Below are positions 8,901 through 17,445 of a stretch of 22,500 nucleotides of DNA, one piece after another (the stretch's first letter is position 1; every line of letters starts with the position of its first letter). Source of the DNA: Actinidia chinensis (Eukaryota; Streptophyta; Magnoliopsida; Ericales; Actinidiaceae); contig CM018905.1 in NCBI GenBank assembly GCA_009663005.1, forward strand, positions 18,184,919-18,207,418, written 5' to 3'. The notes beneath the pieces were generated by a model. It saw only the letters and a program-made list of their open reading frames with translations, was not told where the DNA came from and did not search any database. Made by a program: the position numbers and the translations under genes.

Positions 8901-10471
8901 GAGGGTAGTCGACCAACACACTCGAGGAGGAGCGTGGTAGATTTCTTCTCGGCTGATCTATGGGCACCTCTGGCATGCCTTTTCCGGGATGAGGTCGAAC
9001 AGCCCCCGATCCAAAACCCAGATGGATTGTTTGGAATATCCCACGCAGTTGGTCTTTTATGCCAGATCTTCTTTCTAGGGAATTAGGCGGGTAAGCGAGC
9101 AGCAACATACTTCTTAGTAACCCATTTTTATGAGATCGGTTATTTGCTTTTCAATTGAAAACAATCCTCCGTGGTGGTGGCCAGTCGGTTTCTCAGTTGG
9201 AATTCACACGTATTGGTTCCGGTTCCTCCCTCTGGGGGTCAGTCTTGATCTTCCCGGCCTATTTGACAAACTCTTCATTTTTAATTTCGAGAGTACTTGG
9301 GCGACAGGGAGCGTTGAGGGGCGGTAAATAAACTCAGGGCGGCGAGGGGGGGGGAGTACGAGGACAGCCTTATAGTTAGGTGCGTTTTGATTCTCGGTCA
9401 GGTCTCTTATTTTCGTCTCTCTTTATAATCAATCCGCCCTGTCATTTTCAGGCTCTTCCTTTTATGATCCTCCTATCCTCGTCGCCTGCGTTTGGCCTGG
9501 CATAGTTCCTTTGCGGCGACTATACTTGGTCCGACTTGCTCTGGAGGGCGGGACAAAAGTTTCGGAAATATTTTGGAAAGAGAAGCGAATAGGGGGACCA
9601 TGGTCGGGGAGTTACTTCCATCATTGCCATGTTTACTACTTGTCGCTGGATTTCCTTGACTTTAATACAGTCTGGTTGATCTTTTACGAAAGTCTTCAAG
9701 CTCTCGGTTTCTCGTGTGAACGATGAATATGAAGAGTGGGAAAGAAGCTTTCTACCGATTTCTGCGCTCATGAAATTGGCGACGAAGAGTCGACTGAGGT
9801 TGTCAAGAGAGTCTATGCGTAACACCGGGTGGCAGATTCGGAACCACGATCTTGCGATCATTTCAAAGTTGGCCGAGAATTGCTTTACATATAACTCGTC
9901 CGAAAGCCCTGAGGAATCAGGGCTTTTGTACGAATCTAGGTGGTCCATCGGATTTGGTCTTTCCCTCGTAGAATGTTCGAGCGCGGTGGGTAACTTGAAC
10001 CGGAAGAAAGACAGAAAACCTGAGCTAAGCAATACCACTATCTGTGAACGGCGGTTCGGTCTGTATTATCAAAGCGTCCACTGTTAGGAGTATTCGTCTC
10101 CCAGTGTTAATGGACGTCAAGTCGGGCATCTAGACTATAATCTTTTGTGATGTGGGACTTGTCCCGAGCCCCGATCAACAGATTCGATTACCTCTGTGAG
10201 GGGCTGCGTCCCTTCCCCAGTATCCCTCCACTTCCTACTGCAGGAATTTCACTTAGATTCCTAAGAGAACCTCTTTCACGCCGGGGAGGACTTGGGGATC
10301 GGCGCCTCCCCCTCAGTGCCGATCGCAGTACTGAGATTTTGCGACAGCCTCCTGAACGATTTAGCGTAGTGGGATCGCCGGAGCAGGGGTGGGGGGGGAT
10401 GGGATTGGCCGCCAGCGAGAGTTGCACAGGCGGAGTTATTCTCATTCATGCTTTTTAATCTGTTCGGCCAT
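8901..10471 (-). pseudogene. Gag of the Tat element with zinc-knuckle-like region, frameshifted
   Basis: Gag forms the virus-like particle that packages element RNA. A start at 10471 gives MAEQIKKHE, followed after a shift by NNSACATLAGGQS and a PPPP run; the outer element's Gag begins the same way. A basic Arg/Ser/Pro segment (RRRSPSPPRRERG, about 10275-10310) follows. The capsid core is one open stretch, 9954 to about 9590: [16 protein letters not shown], then [13 protein letters not shown] (near 9770-9807) and MAMM. These match the Retrotrans_gag pattern. A C-E-F...T-T-E-D-C-F segment (Cys at 9206-9208 and 9161-9163) with LKKQITDLIKMGY looks like the family's CxFH-GH-x-T-x-DC finger, duplicated at about 9062 as GIKDQL. 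Residues 9010-8900 form the linker to protease. Confidence 0.82.
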
Positions 10472-10623
10472 ACCGTGTATCCGCGGTGGAGGGCCTTCCA
10501 AGTCAGGAGCCTGGTAGTATTGGCCATGGGAGAGCTTTGTTGTTTGGAGGGCTGCTGGGCACTTGGTTCTAGGTAGATAATAACGGCTGCGCATCGCGTG
10601 CATAGAAAATTCAGAGAACAGCG
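10472..10623 (-). other. Leader between primer site and gag, inner Tat element
   Basis: About 150 bp separate the primer-binding site from the Gag start. The outer element has a comparable gap between 709 and 599. I see no conserved structure beyond this positional match. RNA packaging signals normally lie here. Confidence 0.4.
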
Positions 10624-10642
10624 GTTCCCACCGACGGCGCCA
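10624..10642 (-). other. Primer-binding site of the inner Tat element
   Basis: The minus strand reads TGGCGCCGTCGGTGGGAAC, seven bases inside the LTR end at 10650. TGGCGCCGT is complementary to the 3' end of plant tRNA-Asp (…ACGGCGCCA), the primer reported for many Athila/Tat elements. Complementarity beyond the ninth base is poor. Confidence 0.7.
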
Positions 10643-10649
10643 TAACCTA

Positions 10650-11239
10650 TGTGGTAAATAATCGGGAGAGTAACCAACGGTCAATGCTCTCGGCCTTGGC
10701 GATGGACCTCGGCTAATACTTGGGCGCCTGAACACACCAGAAAACCAAACGTAATCGGTCGGGGCGAGGCCACTCAAAATCCCTTCGGCGTGGCAGCGAC
10801 AGACCAAGGACGAAGGAAACTGAAAATCAAATAGCAGAGCTCTCTCTAGTTTGCTTAAGTAACAATGTGTACTTGGTTTATACAGGGGGATGGAGTGGCC
10901 TTTTATAGCAGGAGAGTGGAGATACGGGTGATGATATTCATGAGAGATTTCGGGCAACTCAGTTAGGAAGGTATCCTTGTGATTCCAGAGAGATCTTAGG
11001 AGGATGCCACGTGGAGAGCAGTCGCCACATAGGGATTGCGATTGGCCTTATTGTCATGGGCGAGATCTCCGGAGATAAGTTCAGCTGCGGTGGTGAACTG
11101 CACGCAGAGGATCCGAGTCTTTGATCTGGCGAGGAGGACTGAGGGCGAGGGTGGTTCAAAAGTAACATAGGTGGGCGAACACAAAATCCAGAGGGGGCCG
11201 AGTTGTATGGGGCGACGAGGACTAACTGTTCCCACATCA
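10650..11239 (-). repeat. 5' LTR of inner Tat element
   Basis: This is about 590 bp, a direct repeat of 925-1502, with minus-strand ends TGATGTGGGAACAG and ACCACA. It is bounded inside by the primer site at 10624-10642 and outside by AGACTT. It holds the promoter that would drive genomic RNA synthesis toward lower coordinates. Confidence 0.87.
10899..11014 (-). promoter_or_regulatory. LTR promoter: TATA box and G-box
   Basis: On the minus strand TATAAAAGG occupies 10899-10907, with CCACGTGG at 11007-11014 about 100 bp upstream. CCACGTGG contains the CACGTG G-box core bound by bZIP and bHLH factors in plants. Transcription should begin about 30 bp downstream of the TATA box, near 10870. The 3' LTR keeps a TATATAAAG version and a CCACGTG at about 1279-1285. 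Confidence 0.6.
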
Positions 11240-11245
11240 AGACTT
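11240..11245. repeat. Target-site duplication, right copy (AGACTT)
   Basis: This matches 918-923 exactly and abuts the terminal TCA of the 5' LTR at 11239. Confidence 0.55.
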
Positions 11246-11650
11246 ATCAAAGTCATATGCAAATGATTCGTCGTACATTTTCAAGGGAGGGGGAGCGACC
11301 CGTTCTTTTAATAGATAGAGGAGGAAAAAACCGTGCGAGGAGATTACGATAAAATTCTGGGTGGGCTAAGTATGGAAGGAGATTCTGCGGATATTGGAGG
11401 AGAATCAAGAGGATGCCACATGGAAGTGATACCGTGAATGTAGGAGTTCGGGAGAAAATGGAGTCTCACTGGTCTTATCTATGAAGGATCTGGAGAGATG
11501 GCCCACCTCGCTCATAGGTGAGGTGGTGTAGTAAGGCGATCAAAACATTCGGGTAGTCTTGGCGAGTTCAACACAGATCATAGGAGGAATTAGCAACATG
11601 ATCTTTTTAGGCGCGGTGTTCACCTTGGTCCAACTAGCAGGTGAGGAATT
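11246..11650 (-). mobile_element. Outer Tat element 5' LTR, outer (U3-side) fragment
   Basis: This continues the LTR that stops at 917. It can be followed against the inner LTR: GGGAGGGGGAGCGACCCG then TTTTAATAGATAGAGGAGG corresponds to the TATA region, and GAGGATGCCACATGGA (near 11410) corresponds to GAGGATGCCACGTGGA at 11001. The G-box CACGTG is thus mutated to CACATG here. The right end is uncertain, somewhere between 11580 and 11650; after it the base composition turns sharply AT-rich. Confidence 0.5.
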
Positions 11651-12400
11651 TTTCCTCATCAGTATTTATAATTTAAACTTATTTGTTAAATTTTTTTAAG
11701 TAGGAGCGACATATGATTTTGCACGCTAAAATTAGAATCTTAGACTGACAAAGAAAGCATCAACTAGTAGCTGAAGACCCGAAACGACGGTCATCGTACG
11801 TTCAAAGACTTTCCTAAATCAGTGGCTAGCTTGTTGACTAGGTTGGATTGAGTTTGTTCAATTCATTGTCCATTTGCGTAAAAAAATTCAGGTAATCGAA
11901 TTATGGAGGTGGGACGCTTATACTTTTCTCTTTATGATTTTTCTTTTGCGCGTTCGACGAATAATAGAAGAAGTGAAAATTTTGCCACTATTTTGGGGGC
12001 CTATGGGTCCCCATTGCTGATGGTTTCAAGACCTCCGCCGTGGAGTTCATATTCAAGTTGTTTTCATTTTTACCGTACAAAAGGAAAACACACATATTTC
12101 GAAGAGGACTGTAATAATTTTTTTTGATAGAAAATATACTAAAAAACTTATTATATCTAAGGGGTGGCTTGATAACTAATCTATTTAAAACTAAATTTAT
12201 TATGTGAAACTGAAATTAAGGTAGTTGATAATAATATTGTGTATCACTTAATAATTTTTAAGTGCCTCATTAAAATTGTAAGCTAATTTTTTTAAAATTT
12301 AAGTAGCAGATAGTGATGTTTAATTCTAAATGAATTGTTTAAATGTTCGTGTATAGCATTATGAACGTGTACAATATTCTAACTCTGTCTCCATCACCAA
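11651..12400. other. AT-rich intergenic or repeat-derived DNA, no recognisable gene
   Basis: AT-rich sequence with no domain I recognise. A 74-codon open frame at 11903-12127 (plus) has no recognisable motif. At about 12160-12330, GGGGTGGCTTGATAACTAA followed by TTTAAAACTAAATTT has the feel of a hAT-type or MITE terminus, and weakly related words (CATTCAGTTTTATAAAAC, antisense) recur at about 13190-13215. That is suggestive only. Confidence 0.35.
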
Positions 12401-13010
12401 AAAACACATCATCTGCAACCACCATCACTACCACACCAACTAACATAGTTACCACTCTCCTCCAGTACCACCAAATTTAACCATTGCAGACTTGCAGTCA
12501 TTGCTCCACTTCCACCACTCTCCACCCCCATTAATATTCCAATGTTGCAACCACCCTGATCTACTATCACCATCTATCTACCTCCACCACACCACTACCA
12601 CCACCATTCATCCATTACCACCACCATCACTATTACTACCGTTGTCGCCATTGCAACATCCGCTTCCATGACTACCGCTGCCACCCTTTACTTCCTCCAC
12701 TATTCCACCACCACACTACCGCCACCCATCTACCACCACACCCACCACCCTCCATTACTACAACCTCTTCCCATCTTAATTATCATCCATGTACTACCAA
12801 TACTACCACCACCATACTCCTCCATCACTATTGCCAATTCTACTGCAACCACCCACACCTCCATAAGTCCACTACAATCACCCCCTCAACTACCATAACA
12901 ATCACCATACAACATTCATCAACACAATCACTACCACTATACTACCATGATTCATTAGCATGAATTAGCAATACTACCACATCACTACCACCAAACCACC
13001 ATCAGCTATC
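12400..13010. repeat. Degenerate CCA/CAT-rich simple-sequence tract (about 600 bp)
   Basis: Words such as CACCACC, TACCACCACC, CCATCACTA and ACCACCATCA recur without a fixed long period. The plus strand is markedly poor in G and the minus strand correspondingly GGT/GTG-rich. It looks like a diverged trinucleotide microsatellite (CCA/CAT). The open frame at 12668-12898 is a Thr/Pro/His/Ile-rich translation of this tract and not a credible gene. Confidence 0.8.
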
Positions 13011-13197
13011 GCAACTTCTTTTATAAATTAAAAGAGAAAATTAAAAAAAAAGATTTTGTTTGAACTGACATATAAATAGATTTAGATTTACCTTATTGAA
13101 TATTTCCAATCAGTTTCAATTCAATACTGATATTTTTACAAAATAATAGTAGTTTAAAATATTTAGCATTCATTAGTACTAATTTTTTAGTTTTTAG

Positions 13198-13413
13198 CAT
13201 TCAGTTTTATAAAACAATAATATATTATCTTTATTATGTTTAGCGTGCTTTCTTGGTGTATTTCACAATATTAATGTTGACTTATTTTGTAGAACACTAG
13301 AATTTCATTCAGTTTTGTCAAACAATAATTTATTCTTTCTCTTTATGTTTAGTTAACTTCTGGTGTGTTTCATAATATTAATTTTGACTTCTTTTGATAG
13401 AAATATTAGATTT
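13198..13413. repeat. Two-copy tandem duplication, 108 bp period
   Basis: Unit 1 begins CATTCAGTTTTATAAAACAA at 13198; unit 2 begins CATTCAGTTTTGTCAAACAA at 13306. Both continue through TTTATGTTTAG, TGGTGT-TTTCA, AATATTAAT-TTGACTT and AGAA. The copies have diverged, so the duplication is not recent. No gene is present from 13010 to 13640. Confidence 0.7.
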
Positions 13414-13647
13414 TTCGTTAGTCGATAGCATTTATTCTTATCTTTTAGGAAATAAATGTTTCGGTCATTTTTCAAGAAGGAAAAAAAGAAATTTTATTCC
13501 TTGAACAAGTTTACAATAAACGATTGACCATGCATTTTGTTTTGATGCAATCTTAAGGAGGGGAGGCGTGTAAAGTTTTGTAATTAATTTATGAAGTATC
13601 CCAACGTTACTATATTAACAAAATTACAAGTAAGCACATGTATTTAT

Positions 13648-13748
13648 GGGGTAAAATGCACTTTGCCTCCTCAAAGTATTGAGCATTTTTTATTATTTTC
13701 CCCTAATTAATAATTTTATCACTTTGCACCGTCACATTATAACTTTTG
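13648..13748 (+). repeat. Left terminal inverted repeat
   Basis: This pairs with 15491-15592 with several small gaps. The clearest shared block is AAAGTATTGAG at about 13673-13683. Confidence 0.55.
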
Positions 13749-14168
13749 AAAGAAAAGCATATTTAATTTTAATGATTAAACTTATTTTAGTTAAACTATG
13801 TTGAAAATAACTTAAGCGAATTTCAAAAGGATTGCATTGCACATATGTTCAAAACACTTATTCAATTAAGAAAAACCAAAAAATTTATTTTAAGTAAAAG
13901 GCCATACATAGATGATAAACGACTTAGAAGAATGGAAAGAACTAAATTGACTAGTTCACATACCTTGAGAAAAGCAATGAGTGCTCTTAAATTTAAGGTA
14001 CACATATTTAAAGTTAGAGCATATAACTCTCCAAAAGTTCATTTAAAATTCAAGGTATGTAATTATGCCATTATTGAAAGGATTTTAGATTAGACAAGTC
14101 AAATCAACACTTAACTCAAAATGAATAGTTAACTATTTGGAATTGAGAAGAAAGAAACAACACAAAGG
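13749..14168. other. AT-rich interior of the TIR element, no supported gene
   Basis: A Lys/Arg-rich 82-codon frame at 13845-14093 (plus; ends ERILD) has no motif I recognise and lies in AT-rich DNA, where such frames arise by chance. It could be a remnant of a gene fragment carried by the transposon, but nothing supports that. Confidence 0.3.
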
Positions 14169-15308
14169 TGTTACTGTCACAAGTCGGTCGACGATCTGTA
14201 ACCAAAGCCTAAGGCCCTAGAAGAAGTGAAATGGAAGCTCAATCTATTGATAAACTTGCCCCCACTAGGAAAAACAAAGCCAGCAACTATGATCCATGAT
14301 TCGGTTGATTAAAGGCATAAAAGAAGTGAAATAAGGGAATCAATAGGTCTTTGGAATTTTAATGAAATCATGACCGAGTTAAGGTTTGGTCGACCAAAGT
14401 CTCGAACGAAGTTGAGATTCAGTCAGCCAAAGTCGAATGTAAGCCTAAAATGAAGAACATAGAATTACTGGATTTGAAGAGCAATGTCGACCGAAGTTGA
14501 CAATCGGTCGACTGAAAGTTACAAACCCCTGATCGAAGTTTCTCAATCCTTTAGCAGACAAAGAATTAGTCTCTAGAATCTCAGTGCAACCTCGACAAAA
14601 AATTAAGTTTGATTGCCAGAAATTTGAAAATTTTGATCATGCACTCCAAATCAAGATTCCAATGGCGGGAATTCAATTAGAACAGCTAGCATCAAAAGCA
14701 TTAAATCATAACAACTCTATTCAACTTTGCTTATAAATCATCCTGGGGTTGTTAGAAGGGATTAAAGTGCAATAAAATCCTATTAATACTATGATTCAAT
14801 ACTTCATCTTGTGTTCATTATTGTAGTTGATTTGTCAAAGTCAAAGATAGCAAGCTCACTCTAGATAAGAAAGTTCATTGTATTTTCGTTTGATATAGAG
14901 TTGGTGAGCAAGAAATACTTAACTATTATATCTGTTGAAAAGGATTATATAAGGATTGTAAAATTCCCAAGAGAGGGATTCTCTTAAAATAGAAGTGTTC
15001 CCGTGTTTGTAAATGTATTAAGCACCCACAAGATTGAAGATAGTGAAATTTTTCAAAGATAAGCTTGGAGAGTGGATGTAGGCCAAGGATTTGTCAAACC
15101 ACTATAACTTATTTGCACTCTTTTCTCTCATCTCTTTTAAATTGCTTATATATATTTGTTTAAACTAAAAGTGCATTGCTAGTATAAGTCTTAACAAGAA
15201 TTTTAATTGGTTATTAATCCTAAAAAACCTATTTTACTTCCCTCATAGTTTGTATTCTAGCTAATGTAAATTATTTCAATCTATCCCAACATCCAACATC
15301 TGTCTACA
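14169..15308 (+). mobile_element. Putative solo LTR of a Ty1/copia-type element
   Basis: The block starts TGTTACTGTCAC and ends TGTCTACA, with AAAGG before and AAAGT after as a possible 4/5 target duplication. It contains repeated GGTCGAC dyads (GTCGGTCGAC at 14183; others near 14389, 14488 and 14505). A TATAAA box lies at 14732-14737. Later stretches, GGATTGTAAAATTCCC, GAGTGGATGTAGGCC and AACCACTATAA (about 14953-15110), resemble wording I recall from copia LTR R/U5 regions. ACTTCCCTCATAG near 15238 resembles the usual copia LTR tail. No coding sequence follows, so it is probably a recombined solo LTR. The boundaries are tentative. Confidence 0.42.
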
Positions 15309-15490
15309 AAAGTAGACAAAAAGTACAACTTAGGTGCCATTTTTTCCCCTAATGTTCAAAAGCATTTTCAATACGCACTCTGATATATAAACGTTTTCCT
15401 CAATTTTCACACTAATGCATAAACACATGGTGTCTAAGTGGAAATTTTTGTCCAATTTGTAGATGAAAGTCATATGTCGGAGTTGATTGC

Positions 15491-15592
15491 AATAGTTTAT
15501 ATAAATGAGAGTACAAAGTTAAAAAATTATTCATTAAGGGGGCAAACTGAGAATTTCTCAATACTTTAAGGGAAAAAAATGCAGTTAACTCA
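15491..15592 (-). repeat. Right terminal inverted repeat
   Basis: This is the inverted counterpart of 13648-13748. It also pairs, less well, with 15338-15395, so it may alternatively bound a short MITE of about 260 bp. Confidence 0.5.
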
Positions 15593-15599
15593 TATTTAT

Positions 15600-16330
15600 A
15601 TCTAGATGAATCAACATAATTTTAGCAAAAGTTTGAAGAGGAGAGAGAGAGGTGTGAAAAATTTTGGTACGGATGAAGTGAAAAGTTCATAGGGTCTTCC
15701 AAGGCTACCGAACAATCACCTCCGGGTTCATCGAACCTAGACGAAACAGCTCAATTGGCAATTGTTAGCAGCCTAAAAGGCAGTTGTTATTGATAGTAAA
15801 TAAATACTCTTCTTGAATTGAAGATTATTTCACTATTTATTATGGTAGTTTTGTGTATTGATTTTAATAATTTATGAGTCTTTTTAAGTCTCTTTCTCTC
15901 TATATATATATATATTGATGTTCTTCTATTGGAAGACACACCAAGACATCAATTGAGTTTTATACACATTCATAATTGTTTAAATTTCTTCCTGAGAGAT
16001 GGACAAACATAGGTTCAAGTTCGCCAAGGCTTAACTCAGTGATATTTTGACGTACGTGGTCTAGCCATTTTATCTTGAGAGAAAGACGCTGATAAATCTA
16101 CAATACCCTCAGTAGGCGGCGAATCTTTCTTAAGGAGACTATGATTGCAAGACTCAGTTCCCATTTATTTGTATCTTATTCATTTTGGTTTCTGTAATTT
16201 TAATTTTCGTAAATTGTTTTGATCATTTCTATAAATTCAATTTAGTTTAATTTGTTGTGATTAATAAAATTATTCTTTGAAATTTTGTATTTGCCAAATA
16301 TTTTTACTACCAAATGTTAGAAAGATTTTC
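15600..16330 (+). other. LTR-like non-coding region
   Basis: No gene is visible. A (TA)7 run at 15901-15914 follows CTCTTTCTCTC. Downstream, CCTCAGTAGGCGGCGAATC, TTAAGGAGACTATGATTGC and AAGACTCAGTTCCCATTT (about 16107-16170) resemble the U5 portion of a plant LTR, followed by T-rich sequence to about 16290. I could not find a primer-binding site such as TGGTATCAGAGC after it. It may be a 5' LTR belonging to the copia element at 17740-19507. Confidence 0.3.
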
Positions 16331-16789
16331 TAAAGATCGGCAATTTGAATTCCAGAAAAAATCTTTGTTTCAAAAAACTATATTTGGATGCAGGATTTTT
16401 AAATTGTTCCAGAATCAACTGGTTGGGAAAAAACCTCATCGATTGAGAAATTGAAATTATACTATGGATTTTGAATATTTATTTTTTAAAACAAATTAGA
16501 AATTTTTTGATAATAAAATTGAGATATATTCAGATTCAAATTCAAAATTATTTCTAGTTTTTTTTGAAAAACAAAAAATGTTTTTGAAATTCCAGCTAGA
16601 ATAGTCTTCTTTAAGAGTTGAAAAACTATTCAGATTTTAATTTTAGAGTTTTTGAGAAAACTATTCTGTTATTGAATAGGCTTGACCTTTATCAGATTGG
16701 TGTTGAATTAAAAGGTTATGGGCTTAGGCATTCGTGCGTGGCTGACTTTTGTTCAAAACTAGTTGGACTCTATTAGCAAGCTCAACTGG
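16331..16789. other. AT-rich stretch, nothing recognised
   Basis: This lies between the LTR-like tail and the dyad array. Several related words (AATTTTTTGATAAT, GAAATTCCAGCTAGAA) occur without clear periodicity. No frame of note on either strand. Confidence 0.3.
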
Positions 16790-17445
16790 TTGGGCCTATG
16801 TGACCAAGTTTAACCGGTTGAATAAGGTGTGTTGAGGATTCTGTTCTAGTTGAAACCGGTCGAAGTTGCAATTTCAACTGGTTTGAACAATGATGTTGAA
16901 GCTTTTGTTCATGTTGAACCGGTTGAATTAACACGTGAACCGGTGAACAAAGCTATTGAAGTCTCTAATCAAGGTGAATCTGTTGAACTTAAGAGTTCAA
17001 TTAGTTGAATAAGATTGGTTGAGATCTTTGATCATGTTCAACCGATTGGAGAATTTTTCTCAATTGATTGGGCAATGCATACGAGTCTTCTGATCATGTT
17101 CAACCTATTAGAGGTTTTCCTCAAAAAATGGGCAATGAATCAGAGTCCTCTAATTGTCACCAATTGATTGGAGATTTTTCTCAACTGGATGAGAATTAAT
17201 TCAGAGTCCTCTACTTGGTGCCAATTGGTTGGAGAGTTTTTCTCAACTAGTTGAAAGTCACAAAATATGTCTTCTACTTGACTTGAATTGGTTAAAAGAT
17301 TTTTCTCACTCAGTTTAGGATTGTAGAATATGTCTTCTGCTTGACTTGAATCGGTTAGAGGATTTCCCAAACGGTTGGGAGTAGCTTTACGAGTCATCTT
17401 CTTTTCATGGATCGGTTGTAGGTATTTCTTAACTGGTTGGGTTCT
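16790..17445. repeat. Tandem array of AACCGGTT-type dyads, about 61 bp period
   Basis: In the regular part, the core (GGTTGGAG and variants) falls at 17044, 17106, 17166, 17227, 17289, 17352 and 17413, with spacings of 60-63. Each unit holds two dyad half-sites, typically AAYYGRTTGGAGA-TTTTTCTC and CAACTGGTTG, plus GAGTC(T/C)TCT. A looser part with AACCGGTTGAA words extends left to about 16800. A minus-strand frame (17140-17508) is just a translation of this array. The array lies where gag of the downstream copia element would be expected, so it is either an insertion or an LTR/leader component. Confidence 0.7.

Larger units (their letters stand above)
918..11245 (-). mobile_element. Tat-type Ty3/gypsy LTR retrotransposon, full length but decayed, inserted in a related LTR
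   Basis: This copy-and-paste element has two direct-repeat LTRs (925-1502 and 10650-11239), about 9.1 kb of internal sequence and AGACTT at both outer edges. On the minus strand the order is LTR, primer site, gag, protease, RT, RNase H, integrase, 3' region and LTR. RNase H before integrase is the gypsy order. An Asp-type primer site, a long 3' region, tandem repeats and an extra antisense gene all fit the plant Tat lineage (Retand, Ogre and Grande relatives), by recall of that group. All coding regions carry multiple frameshifts. I found no convincing polypurine tract beside the 3' LTR. Clade assignment is an inference; the Ty3/gypsy call is firm. Confidence 0.88.
13648..15592. mobile_element. 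Putative non-autonomous TIR DNA transposon, about 1.95 kb
   Basis: The two ends are imperfect inverted repeats of about 100 bp (13648-13748 and 15491-15592). The left end reads GGGGTAAAATGCACTTTGCC; the reverse complement of the right end reads TGAGTTAACTGCATTTTTTT. Both continue with CAAAGTATTGAG / TAAAGTATTGAG, then a CCCC run, AATAATTTT and ACTTTG(C/T)AC. TATTTAT directly flanks both ends (13641-13647 and 15593-15599). Counting one more base each side gives a 9-bp near-match, which would fit a Mutator-like element. No transposase is visible. The interior includes an LTR-like block (14169-15308), so the original element was probably much shorter. Confidence 0.5.

Noticed and set aside
9716..10087. 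123-codon plus-strand open frame
   Set aside because: Lies opposite the Gag core, whose minus-strand reading ([10 protein letters not shown] to LSRLFVANF) is clearly the real one.
10147..10458. 103-codon plus-strand open frame
   Set aside because: Shadow of the basic, Pro-rich N-terminal Gag segment on the minus strand.
12668..12898. Thr/Pro/His-rich open frame
   Set aside because: Translation of a degenerate CCA/CAT microsatellite.
13845..14093. 82-codon Lys-rich open frame
   Set aside because: AT-rich context, no recognisable domain; kept only as a note inside the TIR element.
16790..17445. Regular repeats considered as a CRISPR-like array
   Set aside because: Units are diverged along their whole length, with no constant repeat and unique spacer layout, and the setting is a plant genome.
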